Assembly: GCA_021800275.1 (NCBI GenBank) | Contig: JAJYZB010000001.1 | Coordinates: 124,001 to 188,000, forward strand | DNA from: a bacterium | Lineage (GTDB): Bacteria > Vulcanimicrobiota > JABDET01 | Length of the DNA: 64,000 nucleotides | Reading direction: 5' to 3' | In this document: piece by piece, positions 57,367-64,000 of the stretch | How positions within the stretch are numbered: the stretch's first letter is position 1 | How the letters are laid out: each line of letters begins with the position of its first letter | Made by a program: the position numbers and the translations under genes | Notes under the pieces: generated by a model | What the model was told of the DNA's origin: nothing | The model's database searches: none | Seen by the model: the letters and a program-made list of their open reading frames with translations, nothing else

Positions 57367-59869
57367 CAGCAGGCTGAATCGAGATCTCCAGATCGAGAAT
57401 TTTTTCTTCTACGACCACTTCTTTGAGATCCGAATATCCTTCCAGGATCGCGGATCTGACAGCTTTTTCCTCCAGTCCGCTTTCACGAGAGATGCAGAGC
57501 CTCAGTTTCTCTTTTCCAGCCCTCTCTCCGGACTGCAGGAGGATCTGCAGTTCTCCTGTGTACTGGAACTCTTCTTCTAAAATTCGTTCGAATTTCGCGT
57601 AATTAAAAAACATGCTGCCAATTCTGAAAACATCCCCATGGCGTCCCAGGAGTTCGAATCTAGGGGTTTTTCTGCCGCAGGGGCAGGCTCCAGGGAGAAA
57701 ACGCGCCATATCACCGATCTCATACCTTTCTAATTTCTGACCTGCCCGAGCCAGTGAAGTCAGAACCACTCTTCCTGGTTCTCCGAGGGGGGCTGGCATA
57801 TCTTTTTCTAAATCTAAAATTTCCATGATTTGAAAGCTGCTGAAAAGATGATGAACACTTCCTTCACAGTAGGAACATTGAAATCCAATGGGTCCTGCGT
57901 CCACACTTCCATAAGCAGCAGATCGGATCCATTTCACTCCGAAAGTTTTCTTAAAATATTTTCTTTTCACTTCACTGAAATGTTCCCCTCCATAAAAGAT
58001 CTTTTCAACCACAGGATGTTTTTTTAAAAATACTTCATTCTGACCAAAAAGCTGAATAAGATAAGAGGGCATTCCTAAAAGCGTATTCACTTGATGGGCA
58101 GCGATCATTTCAGCCACCATTTTAGTATCAGGATGAGCCCCCATGGGAAATTGAACTGCTTTTAAATTTTCCAGCACAGAAAAAATGCTGACAAATCCTC
58201 CGTAAAGCCCTCCTGCATACAGTAAATTCATGCAGCGATCTTTTATGGGATCAAGCCCAGCGGCAAAAAGGCCGTCTGCCCCTGCTGCCATTTGAAGGTG
58301 ATATTCCTCATAACTGAAAATCGAAAGCTTGGGATCCCCGCTGCTCCCTCCGCTTTTAAAATACAAATGGGCATACTGAGGCTCCACTGCAGCTGCTTGA
58401 AACTCTGCTTTACTCATGACCTTGACTTTAGGAGGCTGGTGAGAAACTGAAGTCAACTCTGAAAAAGTGGAAATTCCGTCAGTTTTCTGATCCGACTGAA
58501 GGCTGGTTCTTCGAGCATATCTCTGCAGCGCATAAACCCCGTCATGAGGTTCTCCTGGATAACTGTCCAGCATCTGACCAACAGGGGTAATTCTGAGAAC
58601 TCCAGAGCTGACAAGGGCTTCACTAATTTCAGCTAAAGACTCAAGGCCGCAAGACAGCCCAACAGTTTGGAGGTAAAACCGAAAAGGGCGCAGCGATTCT
58701 AAAATCTTATTTCGTTTTATGGGTTTTACCCAGATCGTTCGAAATAAGGGGGATGCTCTTAAAGCGCTGGCGTGATCAATTAAAATTCTCCAGCTTTTAT
58801 CAGGAGTTTCGATCACTTCAGTTAAGCCAAGACAGGATTCCAGACGGCAGAGTTCTGTCACAGAAGTGATCTCCGCCTGTTCTTGAAGAGACGGAATTTT
58901 TGCGGGAATGGTCGGAGAAACTTTTTCAAGTTCTGCAGCAAACTGGTGAGCAAACCTTTTCAAAACTTCCTGATTCGATGTTTCTACATACACACACTGA
59001 GGGCTGGAACATGCCTCCTGATCCAGAAGACAGCAGTCTCTCGCAAGCCGTCCGATCTCCTCTTTATTTTCCAGACTTTCTAAAGCAAAATACGCGAATG
59101 AGATTTTAGGTCCCCAATCAATAAATCTGACAGAAGAAGGGGCAAGAGCTCGAATTCCTTCAATCCCTTCTTCCCCTCCCCATGCAGCAATTCCATCTGC
59201 ATAAGAGAGGATCTCTTTTAAGAGATCCTGCTCCCGCGAAGAGATACGACATGCAAACACTTTAGAAGAGATTGTTCCAGATTCATCTAAATCACCTAAA
59301 AATTTTAAAAAAAATTGAGCAAATAAACCATCAGAACCGCCGGTTTTGAGAAAATTAACATTCCCCGCTAAAAGCCCTTCAACAACAGACAAAGCTCCAA
59401 CGCTGAAGGAATTCGTTGGAGCTGTATGCACCAAAAATCCGAGAGGAGCCCATTTCTCAAAAATTGGAAGCCGTCTATCCGGACGAGAAAAATCAAAAGG
59501 GTTGTTAGTTCCAAGTTCTCTTTCCAGTTTCTGCTCTAATTTTTCTCGTTTCATAAACTCGGAGATTTCTTGAAAACTATTTGAAATGTCTAAACTCTCC
59601 ATCCCAAAATCTTCTGCCAGTGATCTGGATAAAAGAGCATAAATCTTTCCTTTTTTATCCCTCAGTTCCTGACTTAAAAGATCGCAGGCGCTCAACAGAT
59701 GAGACGTTTCCAGTCGAACCTGCAACCCGGCTTCAAGAACACTCGAAAGATTTTTGACAGCAGAGCGAAGCTCTAATTCATCCAGCCATTCCCCCTGCCA
59801 CAAATGCGGGTTAGCCCTCTCCTCTCCTATCCTCTCAACTCCTGAACCTAAACCCCTACAGGCTGTCAT
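57308..59869 (-). CDS. Fused LuxC-like acyl-CoA reductase and LuxE/PaaK-like acyl-AMP ligase
   Basis: A protein of 853 residues. The N-terminal half (to about 430) is a LuxC-type fatty acyl-CoA reductase: LGFLVHTAPTNSFSVGALSV and the catalytic Cys in LLDQEACSSPQCVYVE (near 285). The C-terminal half (about 480-853) is a phenylacetate-CoA-ligase/LuxE-like adenylate former: YFKSGGSSGDPKLSIFSYEE, AAYGSVDAGPIGFQC and ERYEIGDMARFLPGACPCG. Reductase and synthetase are separate LuxC and LuxE in luminous bacteria. The start overlaps the preceding luxE-like gene (ATGA) with GGAGGGG. No luciferase genes occur, so aldehyde or alcohol is probably the product. Confidence 0.85.
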   Translation of the reverse strand: MTACRGLGSGVERIGEERANPHLWQGEWLDELELRSAVKNLSSVLEAGLQVRLETSHLLSACDLLSQELRDKKGKIYALLSRSLAEDFGMESLDISNSFQEISEFMKREKLEQKLERELGTNNPFDFSRPDRRLPIFEKWAPLGFLVHTAPTNSFSVGALSVVEGLLAGNVNFLKTGGSDGLFAQFFLKFLGDLDESGTISSKVFACRISSREQDLLKEILSYADGIAAWGGEEGIEGIRALAPSSVRFIDWGPKISFAYFALESLENKEEIGRLARDCCLLDQEACSSPQCVYVETSNQEVLKRFAHQFAAELEKVSPTIPAKIPSLQEQAEITSVTELCRLESCLGLTEVIETPDKSWRILIDHASALRASPLFRTIWVKPIKRNKILESLRPFRFYLQTVGLSCGLESLAEISEALVSSGVLRITPVGQMLDSYPGEPHDGVYALQRYARRTSLQSDQKTDGISTFSELTSVSHQPPKVKVMSKAEFQAAAVEPQYAHLYFKSGGSSGDPKLSIFSYEEYHLQMAAGADGLFAAGLDPIKDRCMNLLYAGGLYGGFVSIFSVLENLKAVQFPMGAHPDTKMVAEMIAAHQVNTLLGMPSYLIQLFGQNEVFLKKHPVVEKIFYGGEHFSEVKRKYFKKTFGVKWIRSAAYGSVDAGPIGFQCSYCEGSVHHLFSSFQIMEILDLEKDMPAPLGEPGRVVLTSLARAGQKLERYEIGDMARFLPGACPCGRKTPRFELLGRHGDVFRIGSMFFNYAKFERILEEEFQYTGELQILLQSGERAGKEKLRLCISRESGLEEKAVRSAILEGYSDLKEVVVEEKILDLEISIQPAASFPRVPGSGKLRRIVDER

Positions 59870-61038
59870 ATTCCCCTCCTCTCTTTCCCCAGCATTTCTG
59901 CTGCAGTGACAGCGCAGCTTTTATTTTTCGAAATCCCTGCTCTTCCATGCACGACAAAATAAGGGGTTTTTAAAGGACAGGGGCAAGAGTCCCCTTCATG
60001 CCAGGACGCTAAATCTCCCATGAGAACACTGCAGGCAGGAACAGAGGTAACCACTGGAGTCACAAAATGAAGAAATCCTTTCAAACCAGGAGGAAGAGGT
60101 TCAAGAGTTTTCACGTCTCGAATAAAAACTTTAGACCAGATTGGAACATGAAATTCATGCTGCTCACATTCAATATAAGGGATGCTGTGTTCCACAGAAC
60201 CAAATCCATCCCGAATTCTGTGATCTGGAATTCCTAACTGTTCTGTGACCCTGTGATACAGTTCTCTTTTATCAATCTGCTCTTCAGCATACCCTTTCCA
60301 ACCCCCTCCTAAAAAGATAAGAGAGTCCGGAGAAAGTTCTAGAGGAGGGATCTCCAATTCTCTCATCCGCTCTAGAGTAAAATGAAGAAAAGCGGGAAAC
60401 CCGAAAATCCGCACAGGGAGTTTTTCTTTAGAATATTGAATCAGCTGCTCAATACAGCCAAACCGATCAAATTCATGGGATCCGCTGCCAGTCCGACGCA
60501 GAGCATAAAACAGATGATTCACGGGGGCATATTGGCAGAGAAAATTATCGGTATAAGCGGTTCCCAGTTTCAGGTCTGGCACAGGCTCATAAGAGTATAA
60601 AAGATAATTGGCAGGCTGCTGAGGAGTTGTCCATCCATAAAACTCAAAAATCCAGTCAATCATTCTCTGGGTTCCCCGCAGGGTCCAATCATCAAAAAAA
60701 AATTGAGATTTTTGTCCTGTTGTTCCAGAAGAAGTGGCATGAAGGACGATTTTATCTTTTGAAATTGAAAGCTCTTCATGAACTTTAAAATAATTTGCCA
60801 GAACAAATGGGACTTTAAAACAATCTTTGACAGTTTTCAAATGTTCAGGGGTAAATTCTCGAAACTCGATCAATTTTTTAAAAAATAAATTGTTCCGACT
60901 GTGCCACTGGACAATCTCTTTCATCCCTTCCACAAACAGCTCCTCAGAATGAGGGGTGATCTCATACGGAGTGTTCAGATCACACAGGGCTTGAACACTA
61001 TTTAAAGCCGAGGGATCAGGAACCTGAATCTTATTCAT
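59866..61038 (-). CDS. LuxE-like acyl-protein synthetase / acyl-AMP ligase
   Basis: About 390 residues starting at ATG 61038 (MNKIQVPD), with GAGG some 12 nt upstream; the track's TTG start is 6 codons early. The adenylation P-loop is LHATSSGTTGQKSQFFFDDW, close to LuxE (SSGTTG.KSQ). IFGFPAFLHFTLERM, LIFLGGGWKGYAEEQID and RDGFGSVEHSIPYIEC are family blocks. A Cys-rich end (WHEGDSCPCPLKTPYFVVHG) resembles the synthetase zinc-like loop. It would activate a carboxylic acid for reduction by the next protein. Its 3' end overlaps that gene by 4 nt. Confidence 0.83.
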   Translation of the reverse strand: MNKIQVPDPSALNSVQALCDLNTPYEITPHSEELFVEGMKEIVQWHSRNNLFFKKLIEFREFTPEHLKTVKDCFKVPFVLANYFKVHEELSISKDKIVLHATSSGTTGQKSQFFFDDWTLRGTQRMIDWIFEFYGWTTPQQPANYLLYSYEPVPDLKLGTAYTDNFLCQYAPVNHLFYALRRTGSGSHEFDRFGCIEQLIQYSKEKLPVRIFGFPAFLHFTLERMRELEIPPLELSPDSLIFLGGGWKGYAEEQIDKRELYHRVTEQLGIPDHRIRDGFGSVEHSIPYIECEQHEFHVPIWSKVFIRDVKTLEPLPPGLKGFLHFVTPVVTSVPACSVLMGDLASWHEGDSCPCPLKTPYFVVHGRAGISKNKSCAVTAAEMLGKERRGI

Positions 61039-62182
61039 AATCTTTAAACACCTCAAGGGTTTCTAAATACATGCCCTTCCATAAATTCACATATTGATCA
61101 ATATATGGCTTAAAAGCCTGTTCAATTTGAATTCCTCGAAAATTGAGAGGTTCCATGGTTCGGGTCATGACCACAAAATCATACGTTTTCCCTTTGACTT
61201 CTCTCATGGAAGGATAAAGAGCAGAGGGAAGAAACTGGGACCGCAGCATCACTTCCACTGCCTGCAGCCGATCCGCTCCAACCAGAACTTCCACGTACGA
61301 AACTCCAAGGCTGTGCAGCTCATCCAAAAGCGCAGGAATCACATCCTCAAGTTCCTGCATCTGGGGATTAAAAGAAATCAACGTGCAGTATCCATCAGAA
61401 TGATTAAAAAAAGCAAAAATTTCAATTTCCCCTTTTTCTTCTGCTAAAAGCAGATTTGGAGAATGGAATGGATAAAACTGACTGTAGGGATCAGTCACCT
61501 CTTTTTTAAAGCGGCGGAAAACATAATGAGGAGCAAAAATCGCTTCAAAAGAGGCTTCTCTCCGTTTTGAACGTTTGGAAAGTCCATTCACAGCCCCAGC
61601 GCTTTTTGGAATCTCAATTTCAGGCAGCCTTTCTTTCACCACTTTATACAGAGGAACCAATTTCTCCGGAATCTTTTCAATAGGAACCCTTGTGTCCAAA
61701 ACCCCTTGTTTAAATTTGACTAAAAGGGTTGTGGTTTCGTACGTTTTCAGTTTATGGGCATTAGGAAAGATCCCAAGAGGCAGATACCCTTCTCTCAAGC
61801 AGATCAATTGGGGTCCAATGCTCTGAGTTCGAGTGGTGGTATAAATTGAATTAAGAAACCCTTCCGGACCAATCATCCAATTTCCGTGCGATAAAAGCTG
61901 AGATCCAATTCCTGATTTTCGATAATCCGGATGAACCACAAGGGCAGCTGCTTTCCCTACTTTGTTCCCTCGATCCAGCTCAAAAACAATGGAGCCGACA
62001 ATCAAATCATTTTTTGAATCTCGCGCTGTCAGCCACAAGTAATCTTCAGATTGAACGGCTTCCGCCATTTTTTCAGGATCAGTCCCATAAACAATAGGAT
62101 AATCTCTGCCGTAAACTAAAAAATAAAGTTTTAAAAGTTCATCAGTATCTTTCAAAACTGCGGCCTGAATGTCAATTTTCAT
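61031..62182 (-). CDS. Double GNAT-like acyltransferase
   Basis: A protein of 383 residues. The N-terminal GNAT fold (1-160) has AAALVVHPDYRKSGIGSQLL, a clean acetyl-CoA motif A. The C-terminal half (about 220-370) looks like a second, diverged GNAT (VIPALLDELHSLGVSYVEVL, FLPSALYPSMREVKGKTYDF). It overlaps the luxE-like start by 8 nt and follows the MFS gene by 10 nt, so it belongs to the same four-gene operon. It may acylate the acid or amine made or used by the reductase system. The substrate is unknown. Confidence 0.78.
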   Translation of the reverse strand: MKIDIQAAVLKDTDELLKLYFLVYGRDYPIVYGTDPEKMAEAVQSEDYLWLTARDSKNDLIVGSIVFELDRGNKVGKAAALVVHPDYRKSGIGSQLLSHGNWMIGPEGFLNSIYTTTRTQSIGPQLICLREGYLPLGIFPNAHKLKTYETTTLLVKFKQGVLDTRVPIEKIPEKLVPLYKVVKERLPEIEIPKSAGAVNGLSKRSKRREASFEAIFAPHYVFRRFKKEVTDPYSQFYPFHSPNLLLAEEKGEIEIFAFFNHSDGYCTLISFNPQMQELEDVIPALLDELHSLGVSYVEVLVGADRLQAVEVMLRSQFLPSALYPSMREVKGKTYDFVVMTRTMEPLNFRGIQIEQAFKPYIDQYVNLWKGMYLETLEVFKDYE

Positions 62183-62192
62183 AGAGCCCTTT

Positions 62193-63509
62193 TCATGCAG
62201 CCCTTTTCAGATCAGCTCTCTTAAACCCTTGGGAAAAAGCCAGAGAAAAAGCCGCCAGAATCACCACTGAGCTGCAAGATACCGCCAAACTTTTCACAGG
62301 AACATCTTCAATCAGGGCTCCTGTTAAAGCCATTGAAACCGGTAAAGAAGCCACAGTGATTAAATTCACCACAGCCATCACACCAGGCACATCCTGAGGT
62401 TCTGGAACACTTTGAAAAAAGTTCAAAATCATCACATTGGCAAAAGAGAGAAAAAAGCCGAGAATCCCCATAAACAAAGACCCCCAAAAAAGCCCTTTTG
62501 TAAAAGAAAAAGCTAGATAAGCTGCTCCAGTGAGAACGGCTGACAGAGTGATCTTTTTCCATGCAGCAGTCCCAGAAAATGAAAAAAATGAAAGAAGAAG
62601 GGTTCCTGCTAAAGTCCCAACTCCTAGAAAAACTTCGAGCGCTGCTAATCCAGCAATCCCTTTCCCATAAACATTTTTAGTGTACCACGGCATAAAAACC
62701 ATGATCGGAGCTAAAAAAAGATTAATCACAAGAAACCGTCCTAACATTCCTGAAATCACAGGCTCATTTTTCAATATCTGCAGAGTAGATTTAGGCGCAG
62801 GAGAAAGAATCCCCTTTCCAGCGACTGGAAGGACGGCTTCATTCTCTGTAATGGGTTCGCCAGATGCTGCAAGGGCTGTCTCAGGTTCTGGAAGGGGTGT
62901 TCCAATTTTCGTCTTGAGTTTAATCCCTGAAGCCAGAAGCGCTGAAAAAAGATAGCTGACTCCATTGGCGATAAGAAGACCCTCTAATCCAAGAGCTGAA
63001 TAAACAAGGGCAGAAGACAGGGGCCCAAGGACATTCCCAAAAGAAAAACAGGAATCCAGAAGAGCAGTCAGTTTATCCCTTTTTTCGCCCGGTGGAAGCA
63101 TCTCGACAGGCAGGCTCAAGATCGCGGGATTAAACAAAGCCCCTGCAGTGTTAGAGATAAAAATAGAAAGAAAAAGAAGCAGCAGAAGATCGACTGAAGT
63201 TTTGAGATAAAACACAGCCCCTCCTGCTGCCAGAAAAAGAAAACCCCGAAAAGCATCTGCCCCAATCACTGTCCGCAGCGCCCCTTTTTTCTCTATCCAT
63301 TTCCCAGAAGAAGTGGAAAGCAGCAAATGAGGCAGAGCGCTGATTCCAATAAACCAGGGGATCCATTTGGGGCTGAACTGAACAGTCAGCACCCAGATCA
63401 TCCCAATGGTCATCATTTTATCACAGGCTTGAGAGATCAGCTGCCCCCCAAAAACTTTCTGCGCATTGGAGTCATTGAGAATAAAGCTGTCTTTCTTAAA
63501 GCTGCCCAT
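62193..63509 (-). CDS. MFS transporter (12 TM, EntS/DHA3-like)
   Basis: A protein of 438 residues with about 12 hydrophobic helices and a central cytoplasmic loop (KLKTKIGTPLPEPETALAAS). The N-terminal half has MIWVLTVQFSPKWIPWFIGISALPHLLLSTSSGKWIEKKGALRTVIGADAFRG read in parts; the loop 2-3 motif GKWIEKKG is of MFS type. A drug or siderophore-type exporter is the nearest group. As the first gene of the operon with GNAT, LuxE-like and LuxC-like proteins, it may export the product. No regulator is adjacent. Confidence 0.83.
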   Translation of the reverse strand: MGSFKKDSFILNDSNAQKVFGGQLISQACDKMMTIGMIWVLTVQFSPKWIPWFIGISALPHLLLSTSSGKWIEKKGALRTVIGADAFRGFLFLAAGGAVFYLKTSVDLLLLLFLSIFISNTAGALFNPAILSLPVEMLPPGEKRDKLTALLDSCFSFGNVLGPLSSALVYSALGLEGLLIANGVSYLFSALLASGIKLKTKIGTPLPEPETALAASGEPITENEAVLPVAGKGILSPAPKSTLQILKNEPVISGMLGRFLVINLFLAPIMVFMPWYTKNVYGKGIAGLAALEVFLGVGTLAGTLLLSFFSFSGTAAWKKITLSAVLTGAAYLAFSFTKGLFWGSLFMGILGFFLSFANVMILNFFQSVPEPQDVPGVMAVVNLITVASLPVSMALTGALIEDVPVKSLAVSCSSVVILAAFSLAFSQGFKRADLKRAA

Positions 63510-63664
63510 CCCCCACTATTTCAGGGATTCAACTGGTTCTCCTGTAAAAAAATAAAAGCAGATACTTCACTTAGACTTTCGACGTTTTCTAATCTCTGAC
63601 AGGCTAATGGACAGGAACCCTGGCAGTAAAATAGATGAAATATAGTAATCCATTAAAATCATGA

Positions 63665-63850
63665 AATAACCATGAGATAGCTCTCAATCTTACAACTCAT
63701 GGGGAAGGCATAGAAGGAGCCAGAAGCGCAGCCGTAGAGTTAATACGCCTTTGGATTCAAGAAAAAAAAGCGAATGGGGAAGTAATTCCAGAGGATGTTT
63801 GTGACTGGTTTTTGGGGATGGCTTTCCCTCATGATCGCGATCCTCTTTAA
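63665..63850 (+). pseudogene. Start-less HicB-like antitoxin relic
   Basis: An open frame of 61 codons without a start: LNLTTHGEGIEGARSAAVEL followed by IRLWIQEKKANGEVIPEDV and stop after DRDPL. The pattern THG....A...A..LI..WI......G..IPE resembles HicB antitoxins. There is no hicA partner. Confidence 0.4.
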
Positions 63851-63916
63851 ACATTGCTGCAGGTTTTATCGGACAGTACTGAGTCAGCCATAGTGGTATA
63901 ATGAAAGAGATCGGCG

Positions 63917-64000
63917 ATGCAAAACAAAATAGAAAAACAGGAAAAGGGGAAATCAGCTTTAAAACAGAGGATTACTAGTGACCCCCATGAGCAGTCAAAA
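63917..64000 (+). CDS. Possible 5' end of a gene cut by the window
   Basis: ATG 63917 opens a frame (MQNKIEKQEKGKSALKQ) that stays open to the window end, 28 codons. TATAAT at 63897-63902 lies 14 nt upstream but no good -35 is seen. Too little to identify. Confidence 0.3.
   Translation, partial: MQNKIEKQEKGKSALKQRITSDPHEQSK

Larger units (their letters stand above)
63510..64000. other. End region with relic and possible new gene start
   Basis: 491 nt after the MFS gene's start. It holds a HicB-like relic and an ORF running off the window edge (both listed). Nothing else is recognised. Confidence 0.5.

Noticed and set aside
57308-61038. Bioluminescence (lux) operon
   Set aside because: LuxC- and LuxE-like domains are present, but no luxA/luxB luciferase subunits, luxD or luxG are found in the window, and the fusion is unlike lux operons.
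1-64000. CRISPR array, prophage or insertion sequence
   Set aside because: No regularly spaced repeats, no phage structural or lysis genes and no transposase or integrase frame could be recognised.

Overview
The window reads as chromosomal DNA of a free-living diderm bacterium with AT-leaning base composition. A TonB-dependent receptor, a terminal-Phe outer-membrane barrel carrying a c-type heme motif, PilT and several signal-peptide proteins indicate an outer membrane. SepF beside YggS and PilT, an MfnB-type furan-phosphate synthase and a Cyc2-like cytochrome-porin point away from the common Proteobacteria, perhaps towards a Nitrospirota-like or other deep diderm lineage. The sequence alone does not settle this.

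Layout. 1-1335: thiamin genes thiO (cut by the window edge) and thiS. 1340-8297 (minus): one long operon of TonB receptor, ABC-type binding protein, membrane histidine kinase, receiver, soluble kinase, double receiver and receiver. 8466-9371: fatty-acid desaturase. 9482-13442: three-subunit molybdenum hydroxylase whose FAD subunit carries the extra four-cysteine loop of 4-hydroxybenzoyl-CoA reductase. 13411-17143: DapA-family aldolase, MfnB homologue, tryptophanase and a retropepsin-like protein. 17333-20550 (minus): CopD-like protein, hotdog thioesterase, Crp/Fnr regulator and nitronate-monooxygenase-like enzyme. 20705-24982: NarX/NarL-type pair, hemerythrin, CuA-like cupredoxin and Cyc2-like cytochrome-porin, a respiratory or redox block. 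24996-29070 (minus): sepF, yggS, pilT and a membrane coiled-coil protein. 29249-29823: mazEF. 29962-33170 (minus): pgl, zwf and gnd, the oxidative pentose phosphate branch. 33361-34653: variant HD-GYP protein. 34658-43425: surface-glycan island of sulfotransferases, glycosyltransferases and an aminotransferase. 44049-57300: accessory zone with FkbM methyltransferase, an AbiEii-type pair, GNAT, Xre, Gp49-like toxin, BrnTA, M20 hydrolase, RDD protein, CPBP protease, a Sel1/TPR giant and many gene relics. 57308-63509 (minus): operon of MFS transporter, double GNAT, LuxE-like ligase and a fused LuxC-ligase protein.

Most notable signals. (1) The 12-mer GACTCGATTCGA occurs three times, each exactly 4 nt upstream of the -35 box of a toxin-antitoxin promoter (mazEF, Gp49-like toxin, brnTA). 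All three promoters have 17-nt spacers, overlap or adjoin a palindrome, and place the first start codon 6-10 nt after the -10, implying leaderless mRNAs. (2) A 60-bp direct repeat (58/60 identical) that encodes the C-terminus of a lost LuxE/PaaK-like ligase flanks a GNAT-Xre segment, with diverged copies at 45.4 kb and at the end of the intact ligase gene at 57.3 kb. This may be an attachment-site-like accretion zone. (3) The fused acyl-CoA reductase/acyl-AMP ligase operon has no luciferase genes. (4) A cupredoxin with unusual CuA-like ligand spacing precedes a Cyc2-like outer-membrane cytochrome. (5) Two unrelated membrane proteins share an N-terminal membrane module, and a scrap of one of them is repeated at 57.1 kb.
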